Assembly (NCBI GenBank): GCA_963697285.1
Contig: CAVONI010000002.1
Span: 1-64,000, forward strand
Direction of reading: 5' to 3'
Origin: JAEUQQ01 sp963697285
GTDB taxonomy: Bacteria > Acidobacteriota > Vicinamibacteria > Vicinamibacterales > JAFNAJ01
Length of the DNA stretch: 64,000 bases
The position numbers and the translations under genes are program-made. The notes beneath the pieces were generated by a model. It was not told the origin of the DNA. It worked only from the letters and a program-made list of their open reading frames with translations, and ran no database searches. How positions within the stretch are numbered: the stretch's first letter is position 1; every line of letters starts with the position of its first letter. Positions 47,133 through 56,169 of this stretch are shown here, piece after piece.

Positions 47133-47678
47133 CTACGACCGCTTCGACAGCACGTTCCGCTGCCGCAGGATGTTGGCGACGAACTCGCCCTCGGTCACCT
47201 GGAGCGGTTCCATGACCCGCACCGGCACGTTCACCTGCACGGGGTAGTCCTTCCGCAGCGGATGGCCTTCCCATTCATCGGGCAGCAGGATGCGCCTCGG
47301 ATCCGGATGCCCCTGGAACCTGATGCCGAACAGGTCGAACACCTCGCGTTCGGCCCAGTTCGCGTTCGTGAACACCCCTGACACGGTCGCGACCTCGGCG
47401 ACGTTGCCCGGCACCTCGACCTTGAGGCGGGCTCGAGCAGGCGTGTCGAGGTTGACCAACTGGTAGACCACCTGGAACCGCGGCTCACGCGGCCAGCTGT
47501 CGACGCAGGTCAGGTCTGACAGGCAGGCGAAGCCCAGCACGTCGCGCATCGCACGACACGTCTCGACGATGTGGGCGGCGGGGACGACGACCGTGGGCCA
47601 ATCGCTCGCCTCCGCCGCCACGAAGGCCGCGTCGGGAACGAGTGGCTGGAGTTGGGCGATCAGGCTGGAAGCATCCAT
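47133..47678 (-). CDS. nuoC: NADH-quinone oxidoreductase subunit C
   Basis: 30-kDa-type subunit of the connecting module of complex I, 181 residues. The family signature is present as WAEREVFDLFGIRFQGHPDP followed by RRILLPDEWEGHPLRKDYP. The N-terminal part has the usual variable domain. It lies between nuoB (75-base gap) and the inserted gmhA gene (12-base gap). Confidence 0.96.
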   Translation of the reverse strand: MDASSLIAQLQPLVPDAAFVAAEASDWPTVVVPAAHIVETCRAMRDVLGFACLSDLTCVDSWPREPRFQVVYQLVNLDTPARARLKVEVPGNVAEVATVSGVFTNANWAEREVFDLFGIRFQGHPDPRRILLPDEWEGHPLRKDYPVQVNVPVRVMEPLQVTEGEFVANILRQRNVLSKRS

Positions 47679-47753
47679 CGGGTGACGTCGGGAGCGGGCG
47701 GTCGGCGACCGCCCCGGCTGCGTTGTGCGCCGGGGCCGCCGCGACGGAACATG

Positions 47754-48266
47754 CTAGAACAACTTCGTGCGCTGCGACGCCATCTTGCGCTGCAGTTGCA
47801 CGATGCCGTAGATCAGCGACTCGGGACGCGGCGGGCAGCCGGGCACGTAGACATCGACCGGCACGACCTGGTCGACCCCCTGCACCAGCGCGTAGTTGTC
47901 GAACACGCCGCCGGCCGACGCGCACGCGCCCATCGAAATCACCCACTTGGGTTCGGGCATCTGGTCGTAGACGCGTCGCAGCACCGGCGCCATCTTCCGC
48001 GACAGCCGTCCGGCGACGATCATCAGGTCGGCCTGGCGGGGTGAGGCACGGAAAGCCTCGGCACCGAACCGGGCGATGTCGTAGCGCGAGGCCGCCATGG
48101 CCATCATCTCGATCGCGCAACAGGCCAGGCCAAACGTCACCGGCCAGATCGCCGATCGCTGCGCCCAGTTGACCACGCGCTCGACGGTGGTCAGCAGGAA
48201 CGGCATGTCGTCGTCCGGCGCAATGCCGGGGTAGGGATTCTGCACGGGCAGGAATTCGGGTGGCAT
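47754..48266 (-). CDS. nuoB: NADH-quinone oxidoreductase subunit B
   Basis: PSST-type subunit holding 4Fe-4S cluster N2, the last electron carrier before quinone. The four ligands are the tandem C49-C50 (GLACCAIEMM), C115 (SMGACASAGG) and C144 (VPGCPPRPE). The 170-residue length is normal. It follows nuoA by about 60 bases. Confidence 0.97.
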   Translation of the reverse strand: MPPEFLPVQNPYPGIAPDDDMPFLLTTVERVVNWAQRSAIWPVTFGLACCAIEMMAMAASRYDIARFGAEAFRASPRQADLMIVAGRLSRKMAPVLRRVYDQMPEPKWVISMGACASAGGVFDNYALVQGVDQVVPVDVYVPGCPPRPESLIYGIVQLQRKMASQRTKLF

Positions 48267-48329
48267 ACAGCTATGTCCTCGCGCAACGCGCGTGAATCCT
48301 TGTCGTTTCAGCCGGGGGCGCGCACCGTC

Positions 48330-48698
48330 CTAGATGCGCTCTTCGCTGCCCCAGTCGAGCACGCCCTTCCGCCACACGTAGATGAATCCCGAGAGCAGCA
48401 GGGCGAAGAACACGAGAATCTGGAAGTAGCCGACCCAGCCAAGGTCCCGAAGCGCCATCGCCCACGGGTAGAGGAAGGCGATTTCGATGTCGAACAGCAG
48501 GAAGATCATCGCCACCAGGTAGAACTTGACCGACATGCGCTCGCGGGCATCGCCCACGGGCGGCACCCCGCATTCGTAGGGCGCCAGCTTCTCGGGCGTC
48601 GGATTCCTCGGCCCCAGGAACTGTGACGCGGCCACGCCGGCACCGGCAAATGCCGCGCCGAGCAGGATCATGACGATTACTGGCAGCCAGCCGTCCAT
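48330..48698 (-). CDS. nuoA: NADH-quinone oxidoreductase subunit A
   Basis: Small membrane subunit with three transmembrane helices. I use the ATG at 48698 (MDGWLPVIVMILLGAAFAGA), giving 122 residues; an alternative start adds 13 unhydrophobic residues. The conserved loop YECGVPPVGDARERMSVKFY and the segment FLLFDIEIAFLYPWA are diagnostic. It is the first gene of the operon, divergent from the glycosyltransferase gene. Confidence 0.95.
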   Translation of the reverse strand: MDGWLPVIVMILLGAAFAGAGVAASQFLGPRNPTPEKLAPYECGVPPVGDARERMSVKFYLVAMIFLLFDIEIAFLYPWAMALRDLGWVGYFQILVFFALLLSGFIYVWRKGVLDWGSEERI

Positions 48699-48801
48699 GT
48701 ATGCACTCCGCGACCCCGTGGGTTGGGCGCAACACACTCCGCGCCCACCTGGGCCACGGCGCGATCGGTAATTTCGCGCAAACCACTCCGCGAACGGGCG
48801 C

Positions 48802-48807
48802 TATGCT
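48802..48807 (+). promoter_or_regulatory. Candidate -10 element before the glycosyltransferase gene
   Basis: TATGCT on the plus strand lies 18 bases before the ATG at 48825, in the divergent gap from nuoA. No good -35 is seen. The leader would be only about 10 bases. I could not settle on the nuoA promoter on the other strand. Confidence 0.35.
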
Positions 48808-48824
48808 AGCACATCGGGTTTTGC

Positions 48825-50159
48825 ATGCGCCTCGCCTGGTTCACCCCCCTGCCACCCCTCCGTTCGGGCATTTCGGCCTACAGCGCCGAACTGCTCCCGT
48901 TGCTCGCGCCGCACCACGAGGTCGACGTGGTGACGGCACCCGGCGTGGCCCTCGATCCGGTTCATTCCACCATCCCGATCATCGACCTGTGGGAGTTCCA
49001 GCGCCGCCACCTGCGGCATCCCTATGATGCCGTCGTCTACCAGATGGGGAATGCGCCGTGCCACGACTACATGTGGCCCGCCCTGTTCCGCTACCCCGGC
49101 CTGGTGGTCATGCACGACGGGCAACTGCACCATGCGCGGGCGCGCGCCCTCCTGCGCCGCGGGCGGCGCGACGACTACCGGGCGGAATTCGCCGCGAATC
49201 ATCCCGACGCGCCCGTCGACCTCACCGAGTTCGTGGTCAACGGACTGCAGGGTTCGCCGTATTTTCTCTGGCCGATGCGTCGCCTCGTCATCGAACAGGC
49301 GCGCATGACGGCCGTCCACAGCGCGCCCCTCGCCGAGATGCTGCGCAGCGAGCATCCCGGCTCGGCTGTCGCGCACATCCCGATGGGGGTCAGGGCTCAC
49401 CGGGCGGCGCGCCCCGTTGAGGCGGCGAGCGGTGGACTCCTCCTTGGCGCCTTCGGCCTCGTCACCGAGGAGAAACGCATTCCGCAGGTGCTCAGGACCT
49501 TCGCCGCCGTGCGGTCGCGCATGCCCGGGAGCCGCCTGGTGCTCGTGGGTGGCTGCGACGACCACTACGACCCTGCACGCGACATCGACGCCCTCGGCTT
49601 GCGCGACCACGTGACCGTCACGGGATACGTCGACGACGCCGACATCGACGGATGGCTCTCGCGAATCGACGTCGCCGTGTGCCTGCGGTGGCCCACGTCG
49701 GGTGAATCGTCGGCCTCGTGGCTGCGATGCCTGGCCGCCGGCTGCCCGACCGTGACCACCGACCTGGTGCACTCGAGCGACGTGCCCTCGCTCGACCCCC
49801 GCACGTGGATGGTGCAGCACGCGAGCACCGACACGGCCGCCACGCGCGTCGCGCCGACGTGGCGTGACGCCGTCACGGTGGCGGTCGACGTGCTCGACGA
49901 GGAGCACTCGCTCGGCCTGGCGCTGTCACGGCTCGCGAACGATCCCGAACTGCGCGAGACGCTGGCCACCAACGGGCGCGCGCACTGGCGCACGCACCAC
50001 ACGCTCGAGCAGATGCGCGACGCCTACGAGTTGGCGCTGCAGGCGATGGTGGCCGAGCCGGTGCGCGAGAGACCCGCCCGTCCGGCCCACCTCGATGCCG
50101 ACGGCCTTCACCTCGTGCGTGCCACTGCCGCCGGGTTCGGCATCGCGCCGCCGTTCTAG
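48825..50159 (+). CDS. GT4-type glycosyltransferase
   Basis: A 444-residue cytosolic glycosyltransferase with the GT-B fold. The N-terminal acceptor domain starts MRLAWFTPLPPLRSGISAYS, the usual PP..SGIa.Y pattern. The C-terminal domain has LLGAFGLVTEEKRIPQVLRT, LVLVGGCDDHYD, VTVTGYVDDADIDGWLSRID and the donor-site E-containing PTSGESSASWLRCLAAGCPT. Substrate is unknown; surface-polysaccharide synthesis is the natural guess given its neighbour. It is followed 51 bases later by a methyltransferase gene in the same direction. Confidence 0.85.
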   Translation: MRLAWFTPLPPLRSGISAYSAELLPLLAPHHEVDVVTAPGVALDPVHSTIPIIDLWEFQRRHLRHPYDAVVYQMGNAPCHDYMWPALFRYPGLVVMHDGQLHHARARALLRRGRRDDYRAEFAANHPDAPVDLTEFVVNGLQGSPYFLWPMRRLVIEQARMTAVHSAPLAEMLRSEHPGSAVAHIPMGVRAHRAARPVEAASGGLLLGAFGLVTEEKRIPQVLRTFAAVRSRMPGSRLVLVGGCDDHYDPARDIDALGLRDHVTVTGYVDDADIDGWLSRIDVAVCLRWPTSGESSASWLRCLAAGCPTVTTDLVHSSDVPSLDPRTWMVQHASTDTAATRVAPTWRDAVTVAVDVLDEEHSLGLALSRLANDPELRETLATNGRAHWRTHHTLEQMRDAYELALQAMVAEPVRERPARPAHLDADGLHLVRATAAGFGIAPPF

Positions 50160-50210
50160 CCAGGGCGCGTCGGTCGAGACGGCGGGGCGGTGTGATACCT
50201 TCGGCGGCGG

Positions 50211-51764
50211 ATGATCGAACGCACCGTCTCGCCCGCCGATCTGGCGCGCCTGAAGGCCCAGCGCGAGGCTGCCGATCGCGCCTACAACGCCGCGCTCACG
50301 GCCCTTGACGCGGCCACGGGGCGCGAGCCCGACCTCCCGCATCCTCCCCCCGGCCCCGACGAACACCAGGTCACGCCGCTGAACAGTTCTTGGCTGGTCG
50401 AAGGCGCTTCGGCGCCCGTTCCGTTGCCGGCTGGCTGGAAGGGACGCGTTGCCGCGCGGCTCTGGGCGCTCGTGTCGCCGTTCGTCGGCGGTGCCGTCAG
50501 GGATGCGCTGGCACGCCAGCAGGTGTTCAACAGCCAGCTCGTCGATCACATCAACCGCAACATCGCGCCTCAGCGCGCCGTGCGCGAGTCGATCGCGAGC
50601 ACCATCGCACTCATCAACGACCAGACGCGGGCCCTCCTCGCCTTCCAGTCGCACCTGATCGTCTTCCTGCAGCAGTTGACGCCCTACGTCGACACGAAGG
50701 ACTACGAGTTCTCGGGACTCGGTGCGCGACTCCACGAAGACAACCGCGAGCTGATCGACTGGATCGATCACCGCACGGTCGGGCTCGGCGGCGCGATCAG
50801 CGGCGTGGGCGACGAGCTGGCCAAGCGCTGGGAGTCGATGACGGTCCGCGAACGGCGGCTCGAGGCACACGTGACGCGCCTCGACGCCTCGTTCGAGGAA
50901 CTCCGGTCGTCGCTCGCCGTGGTCACGCAGACGCACCTGGCGGTGAAGCGGGAACTGGAACGGTCGTCGCCTTCGCCGACAGCATCCGGGGCGGCTTCGG
51001 CGAACCAGGGTGCGTCGGCAACTGGGGTGGTGGCGCACGAGGGAGCCGACGCGTCACTTGCCGGCTTCCAGCAGGCGGCGGCCTCGTCGATCGATTCCTA
51101 CAAGTACGTGGGGTTCGAGGAGCGCTTCCGCGGGTCGCAGGCCGACATCCGCGCCCGCCTCGAGTCGTACCTGCCCGTCTTCGCCGGCGCGTCTGACGTT
51201 CTCGACATCGGCTGCGGCCGTGGCGAGTTCATCGAGTTGCTCCAGGCCAACGGCGTCACCGCGCGCGGCCTCGATCTCAATCACGAGATGGTCGAGATCT
51301 GCCGGGCCAAGGGGCTCGCGGTCGACGAAGGCGATGCGCTGAGCTACCTGCGTTCGCTGCCCGACGCGTCGCTGGGTGGCATCTTCGCCGCGCAGGTCGT
51401 CGAGCACCTGCAACCCGACTACCTGATCGGGGTGCTCGACGTGGCGTACCACAAGCTTCGGCCGGGGTCGCGGCTGGTGCTCGAGACGATCAACCCCGCG
51501 TGCTGGTATGCGTTCTTCAGCAGCTACATCCGCGACCTGACACACGTCAGGCCGGTTCATCCCGACACGCTTTCGTACTTCATGCAGGCCAGCGGTTTCC
51601 AGCGTGTCCGCGTCGAGTATCGTGCCCCGTACCCCGAGCGCGACAAGCTGCAGCCCCTGCAGGGCGCCGATGTGCTCACCGAGACGTTCAACCACAACGT
51701 GGCGGTGCTGAACGCGTTGATGTTCACGCACCTCGACTACGCCGCGCTTGGCGAACGGATGTGA
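50211..51764 (+). CDS. SAM-dependent methyltransferase with long helical N-terminal region
   Basis: A 517-residue protein. Residues about 1-290 are helical and partly coiled-coil (LARLKAQREAADRAYNAALT, RERRLEAHVTRLDASFEEL), ending in an Ala/Ser-rich linker. Residues about 305-480 form a class I methyltransferase with motif I VLDIGCGRGEFIELLQ and DLNHEMVEICRAKGLAV. The SGIRDLTH-like segment (SSYIRDLTHVRPVHPDTLSY) resembles methyltransferases of polysaccharide chain-length control. With the upstream glycosyltransferase it may modify or terminate a surface glycan; that is inference. Confidence 0.8.
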   Translation: MIERTVSPADLARLKAQREAADRAYNAALTALDAATGREPDLPHPPPGPDEHQVTPLNSSWLVEGASAPVPLPAGWKGRVAARLWALVSPFVGGAVRDALARQQVFNSQLVDHINRNIAPQRAVRESIASTIALINDQTRALLAFQSHLIVFLQQLTPYVDTKDYEFSGLGARLHEDNRELIDWIDHRTVGLGGAISGVGDELAKRWESMTVRERRLEAHVTRLDASFEELRSSLAVVTQTHLAVKRELERSSPSPTASGAASANQGASATGVVAHEGADASLAGFQQAAASSIDSYKYVGFEERFRGSQADIRARLESYLPVFAGASDVLDIGCGRGEFIELLQANGVTARGLDLNHEMVEICRAKGLAVDEGDALSYLRSLPDASLGGIFAAQVVEHLQPDYLIGVLDVAYHKLRPGSRLVLETINPACWYAFFSSYIRDLTHVRPVHPDTLSYFMQASGFQRVRVEYRAPYPERDKLQPLQGADVLTETFNHNVAVLNALMFTHLDYAALGERM

Positions 51765-52323
51765 TGCCGCTCGTCGGTGTCACGCGGTCGTGTCGGTGTC
51801 GCGCTGCCCGGCGCTGACCGGCGGATGCCCGGGCCGCACAGGGGTGCGGCCCCTACACCAGAACACCTGCACCTCGGGCCCCTCTGATCCGCGGCGTCAG
51901 CGCCGCCGGGTGTCGCTGGACGCGGGCGTGGGTGTACATCGTCCGCAGGAATGTAGGGAGCGACCGCGGGAAGCGATACCCGACGGCGCCGCCGCACAGA
52001 GCGACGCCGTGTCCGCCGTCATCGTGAGCGAGCGTACGACGAGCGACGACAATCATGCCCGGGCCGCACGGCCATCATGCCCGGGCCGCACAGGGGTGCG
52101 GCCCCTACACCAGAACACCTGCACCTCGAGGCGGGGATCCGCGGCGTCAGCGCCGCCGGGTGTCGCTGGACGCGGGCGTGGGTGTACATCGTCCGCAGGA
52201 ATGCAGGGAGCGACCGCGGGAAGCGATACCCGACGGCGCCGCCGCGCAGCGCGACATCTGTCCGACGCAATCGTGAGCGAGCGGCGTCAGCGCCGCGCGA
52301 CGAGGCTGCCGCAGGGTCGGCCG
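51765..52323. repeat. Intergenic tandem direct repeat of about 250 bases with palindromes
   Basis: No gene is supported here. Copy 1 begins at about 51825 and copy 2 at about 52077, offset 250-252 bases, nearly identical over most of the unit. Each copy starts ATGCCCGGGCCGCACAGGGG, forming a hairpin with GTGCGGCCCCTAC. Each then has GCGGCG, TCAG, CGCCGC and the shared block CGTCCGCAGGAATG. A partial third start (GCCCGGGCCGCACGG, about 52057) and a further GCGGCG...CGCCGC at about 52277 are present. On the minus strand both copies give the same short open frame, which I take as coincidental. Confidence 0.75.
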
Positions 52324-53133
52324 TTATCGCGCCTCGCGAAGCGTGAGGTTGAAGTTGCCGACGGCGACCTCGGCCTGCATCCGCACGGGTAACCGCCGCG
52401 CATCGTCTGAAATCCAGATCGCGAGGCCGCGCGTGCCGTCAGGCTTCCCCTGCATGTCGGTGATCGTCGGCGTGATGCGGTAGGCGTTCACCGTGCCCAT
52501 CCCGGTCTTCACCGGCTCGACGTTGCCGATGCGCATCTGGACCTTGTACATCTTGCCGCTGTCGGTCACGGGGATCGACACCGAGCTTCCCGGCTTGAGC
52601 GGGATCGCGCGCAGGACGTAGAGCGCCGACAGCGCGTCCTGCGTGAAGGGCGCGAGCGACAGCGGCTTCTTCACGAGCGTCGCGGTCTGCAACTCGTAGG
52701 TCGCCGCGCGCGCGCCCTGGTTGAAGCTCGTCGTCTTGGTGCGCCGGCGCCCGCCCTCGTCGCTGAACACCGAGCCGCGCTGCGGGAGCAGCGAGTAGGC
52801 GTCGAGCAGCGTGTCGGCCTTGTAGTACAGCGTGTAGAGCTTCGACAGCAGCGGCGTCGGACGCCCCTCGGCAACGACGTAGTAGGCGGTGGAGCCGTAC
52901 GAGGCCTTCTTCTCGCGCACCGAGAGGGTCGCGGTGCCCGCCGTGACATAACTCGACCATGACACGTCGTAGTTGAGCACTTCGCCGGCACGGAACGGCA
53001 CGGCGCGTTCGGTCTTCGCCGCCGTGGGCACGGCCCGGCGCGCGGGGGCGGCGGGGCGCGGCGTCTGCGCGTCGAGCGTCAGCGTCAACGCCAGGGCCGG
53101 CGCCAGGATCAACGACAGGATCGTGCGATTCAT
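52324..53133 (-). CDS. DUF3108-like exported protein
   Basis: A 269-residue protein from the ATG at 53133, with a clear signal peptide (MNRTILSLILAPALALTLTL, then DAQ). A beta-rich domain follows (GEVLNYDVSWSSYVTAGTAT, YYVVAEGRPTPLLSKLYTLY), characteristic of DUF3108, a periplasmic family of unknown function. The later part includes SLAPFTQDALSALYVLRAIP and PVRMQAEVAVGNFNLTL. It is divergent from the outer-membrane protein gene with a 54-base gap. Family assignment is from memory of its motif pattern. Confidence 0.75.
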   Translation of the reverse strand: MNRTILSLILAPALALTLTLDAQTPRPAAPARRAVPTAAKTERAVPFRAGEVLNYDVSWSSYVTAGTATLSVREKKASYGSTAYYVVAEGRPTPLLSKLYTLYYKADTLLDAYSLLPQRGSVFSDEGGRRRTKTTSFNQGARAATYELQTATLVKKPLSLAPFTQDALSALYVLRAIPLKPGSSVSIPVTDSGKMYKVQMRIGNVEPVKTGMGTVNAYRITPTITDMQGKPDGTRGLAIWISDDARRLPVRMQAEVAVGNFNLTLREAR

Positions 53134-53187
53134 CGCGACCAGTCTATCAAGTGGTGCGCGCACCTGGAACTGCGCGATCATCAGCGC

Positions 53188-54525
53188 GTGACGTTCCGAC
53201 CACCGCGCGCACCGCGTGCCGGACATCTTGCGGCCATCGCGTTGCTCGTCGTTGCCGCACGGCCGGCCAACGCCCAGGATGGCTCGACCATGCCCGACGC
53301 ACCAGCCTCGCCGTCATCGATGGCGTTCCGGTGGAACGTCGAAGTGATTGGTGCCGGCCGCACGCTCGATCCTGCCCAGACGCCGATCAACCCCGGCAAC
53401 GACGTGCTGCGCCTGCCCGGCGGAGCCCTCATCCTCGACGTGCGCGGCAACCTCCGCCTCGAGGCCGGATCGCGCCTGTCGGTCATCCTGCGACCGCGCG
53501 TGCGGGGCTCCCTCGAGCGCATCGACGCCGACGTGACGCCCTCGAGCACCACGGGCGATGCCGAAGTGCAGTTTCCCGAGGCGTACGTGGCGTGGCGTCC
53601 ATTCGACGCCCTGGCCATCACGTACGGCCTGCAGAACTTCCAGTGGGGTCCCGCCGAACTGGTGAGCCCGAGCAACCGCATCTTCCACGAGACGGGGCTG
53701 TTCCGCGATCCGCTGTATTCGGTCCGCGGGAAGCACCTCGTGCGCGCCAACGTCTCGGCCGGCCGGCAATGGAGCCTGGTCGCGCTTGCCGAGCTGTCGC
53801 ACAACGGCGCAGGCGCCGACGAAGCCTTCCAGGCCGGCGTGCCGTTCGAGCCGCAGGGCCTGGCGAAGCTCGAGTTCGCGAGCGCCGGCGGCGGCACCTA
53901 CGCGGGCGTGACCTTCGGTGTCGTGGACGGATCGCGCAGTTGGTTCGGCGAGTACGCGACGTGGATGATCTCGGATGCGCTCGCGCTCTACCTCGACGCC
54001 AGCCACGCGCGCGGGTCAGGGGCCTGGTACCCGGCACGACCGCCCTTCGTCGCCCCAGCCTTCGACCGCCTGTTGCACGACAGCGACACGTGGAACACGA
54101 TGGCCGTGCTGGGCGCGCGGTATACGTTCTCGCGCGGCGACGAGCTTCGGCTCGAGTACTTCCACCAGGACGCCGGCTACAGCGACGGGCAGTTCCATGA
54201 TGCGGTCGCGACGGTGCTGCGGGCGCAGAGTCGCGAGCAGTTCGCACGGTTCCTCGCGCCTGGCCTGGAGTTCACGGGGCGCGATCTCGCGCTGGTGTCG
54301 CTCCGCCTGCCCGACATTCCGCCCGCGAAGCGCATCAACGTGCAGGCCCGCTACCTCGTCTCGATCACCGACGGCAGCGGCGTCGTGTTCACCACCGGCT
54401 CGCTGAACGCCACTGACGCCCTCGTCGCCTTCGCGACCGCCGCCGTCACGCACGGCGCGTCGCACGCCGAGTTCTCGCGACTTGCGCGCGCCACGTTCAC
54501 CGCAGGCATGGTGTACTCGTTCTGA
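53188..54525 (+). CDS. Outer-membrane beta-barrel protein, function unknown
   Basis: A 445-residue protein starting with a GTG at 53188. A signal peptide ends at ANA before QDGSTM. The rest alternates hydrophobic and polar residues in strand-like segments (LSVILRPRVRGSLERI, YVAWRPFDALAITYGLQNFQ, LRLEYFHQDAGYSDG) and the last residue is phenylalanine (GMVYSF), the usual outer-membrane barrel signal. The QNFQWGPAELVSPSNRIFHE segment recalls porin- or Wzi-like barrels, but I cannot assign a substrate. It converges with the AsmA-like gene. Confidence 0.7.
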   Translation: MTFRPPRAPRAGHLAAIALLVVAARPANAQDGSTMPDAPASPSSMAFRWNVEVIGAGRTLDPAQTPINPGNDVLRLPGGALILDVRGNLRLEAGSRLSVILRPRVRGSLERIDADVTPSSTTGDAEVQFPEAYVAWRPFDALAITYGLQNFQWGPAELVSPSNRIFHETGLFRDPLYSVRGKHLVRANVSAGRQWSLVALAELSHNGAGADEAFQAGVPFEPQGLAKLEFASAGGGTYAGVTFGVVDGSRSWFGEYATWMISDALALYLDASHARGSGAWYPARPPFVAPAFDRLLHDSDTWNTMAVLGARYTFSRGDELRLEYFHQDAGYSDGQFHDAVATVLRAQSREQFARFLAPGLEFTGRDLALVSLRLPDIPPAKRINVQARYLVSITDGSGVVFTTGSLNATDALVAFATAAVTHGASHAEFSRLARATFTAGMVYSF

Positions 54526-54539
54526 GCCGGCCGCGGTGC

Positions 54540-56081
54540 TCAATGCCCAAACACCTTCTTGATGCCACGCCACGACTTGCTGGCGACGCTGTCGTTCTTC
54601 CGCGCACCCGATGTCGTCGTGGACGGACGCCCCAGCAACGATGCCGCAACCGCTTCGCCTGAGGTGCCGGCGAGGCCGCGGCCGAGGTCCCTCATGGCCT
54701 CGTCGGTGATATCCCCGGTGAGCGCCTTCACATCGCCGAGCGCGGCAGCGCGCACCAGCGGAGGTGCAGCCTTCATCGTCTCGCGTGTCATGCCCGCCTG
54801 CACCACGTTCAGCGTGCGGTAGCCGGGGTCGAGCAGCGATCCGTTGCAGACCTCGACCACCCGCCCCGAACCAGTGACACTCGCCAACTGCGCGGCGAGC
54901 AACCCGGGCTTCAGCCCGGCGCGCAGCGCGGCGTCCTCGTTCACGGTGAACTTCACGTCGCGCATCTGCAGGTTCGTCTTGCAGTCGACCACCTCCCGGT
55001 CGCGCAGGAGGAACTCGACGTCGCCGGTGACGTACCCGGCGATCGGCACGAAGGTGGCGCGGCTGATCATCCGCCCGATCGCCGCAGCCCCGACGTTGTC
55101 GAGGTAGACCCTCAGACGCATGTTCGGCGCCCAGTCCACGTCGGGGCGATACGGGGCGACCTGCATCGTCGCAACGTTGCGGAGGCCCGGCGCCGCCTCC
55201 ACCCGGCCCCAGCGGAACACGTTCACGCTGCCCTCGACCACCACGCGCCCGTCACCGGCCCGCGCCTTGAGCACGAGCGTCGACGGCGCGGGACGGGGAT
55301 CGTCCGGGCCGGCCAGATTGGAGATCGACAGGTCGGCGTCGTCGAGGTGGATGGTGCCGAGCGACTCGTTGACGATGCCCGACCCGGAGGCGCCGCGCAG
55401 GTGCTCGACCCACCTGACCCGCAGGTCCGACGCGACGAGGTGCGGAATGCTCACCTCGGGGAACTCCTCGCGCCCGGCATCCGACTCGGCGACGTCGCTC
55501 CAGTTCCAGTGGCCGGTCTGGAGCCGCTCGAACGTGAGCTGCGCCCCCTCGATGCGGACCTGCTGCGTCCACGTGCCGCGCGTGATCCGCCGCCACAGGC
55601 TCAGGTCGATGATCACGTTGTCGGCATTCACCAGGTCGGGCTGCGAGTACTTCGCGTGCGGTGTGACGACGAGCTCATGCGCGGTGACCTTGAGGTCGAC
55701 CAGGTCGGCGCTCCAGTCGCGCACGTGGACGTCGACGCCGTAGGCCTGCGCCCAGGTTTCGAGCGCCGCCGAGGCCAGGTGCGGCACGACCACGTACTTG
55801 CTGGTGGGAACGAGGATGGCCAGCATGATCCCGAGGCTCCGTGCCAGACCAACACGCCTCCAGAGATCGACGAACTGCTCGACCAGGTGTGATTCGAGGC
55901 CCACCTGCTTGAGCCGCTCGAGACCATGTTCGAGGTGGTGACGCGAGCGTTCGATCGCAGGGCGCACGCGGGCGAGCGCGGGGCGCACGCGGGCGAGAAC
56001 CCAGCGGACCTGCTCACGCGCCGCGGCCAGTGATGGCCATGGCGGCACAGACGCGTGGGGGGAGCCGTCGTCCACGTCCAT
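54540..56081 (-). CDS. AsmA-like membrane-anchored envelope protein
   Basis: A 513-residue protein with a charged, helical N-terminal cytoplasmic part (residues about 1-80) and one transmembrane segment (SLGIMLAILVPTSKYVVVPH). A large beta-strand-rich region follows, with repeats of the kind seen in AsmA/DUF748 proteins (VTAHELVVTPHAKYSQPDLV, LSISNLAG, PIAGYVTGDVEFLLRDREV). Such proteins are thought to help lipid or protein transfer to the outer membrane. The ATG at 56081 has AGGAGA upstream and a perfect TATAAT just before that. Family call is moderate. Confidence 0.65.
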   Translation of the reverse strand: MDVDDGSPHASVPPWPSLAAAREQVRWVLARVRPALARVRPAIERSRHHLEHGLERLKQVGLESHLVEQFVDLWRRVGLARSLGIMLAILVPTSKYVVVPHLASAALETWAQAYGVDVHVRDWSADLVDLKVTAHELVVTPHAKYSQPDLVNADNVIIDLSLWRRITRGTWTQQVRIEGAQLTFERLQTGHWNWSDVAESDAGREEFPEVSIPHLVASDLRVRWVEHLRGASGSGIVNESLGTIHLDDADLSISNLAGPDDPRPAPSTLVLKARAGDGRVVVEGSVNVFRWGRVEAAPGLRNVATMQVAPYRPDVDWAPNMRLRVYLDNVGAAAIGRMISRATFVPIAGYVTGDVEFLLRDREVVDCKTNLQMRDVKFTVNEDAALRAGLKPGLLAAQLASVTGSGRVVEVCNGSLLDPGYRTLNVVQAGMTRETMKAAPPLVRAAALGDVKALTGDITDEAMRDLGRGLAGTSGEAVAASLLGRPSTTTSGARKNDSVASKSWRGIKKVFGH

Positions 56082-56104
56082 TGGAATCTCCTGGTAAGAA
56101 AGGG

Positions 56105-56110
56105 ATTATA
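56105..56110 (-). promoter_or_regulatory. Perfect -10 element for the AsmA-like gene
   Basis: TATAAT on the minus strand lies 24 bases before the ATG at 56081, so the leader is short and carries the AGGAGA site. No -35 match is seen; the -35 position falls at the edge of a 12-base tandem repeat. Confidence 0.55.
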
Positions 56111-56133
56111 GCCGGATGCAGGCCACGGACGAC

Positions 56134-56169
56134 CGACACCAGGCCGGACACCAGGCCGGACAGCAGGCC
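56134..56169. repeat. Three tandem 12-base units
   Basis: CGACACCAGGCC, GGACACCAGGCC and GGACAGCAGGCC follow each other without gaps in the 150-base divergent region between the AsmA-like gene and the ABC ATPase gene. Copy number could vary between strains and alter promoter spacing on the minus strand. Confidence 0.7.

Noticed and set aside
51853..52270. Two overlapping short minus-strand frames sharing the peptide MYTHARVQRHPAAL
   Set aside because: They share sequence only because the DNA unit is duplicated; no start context, and stems and palindromes fit a noncoding repeat better.
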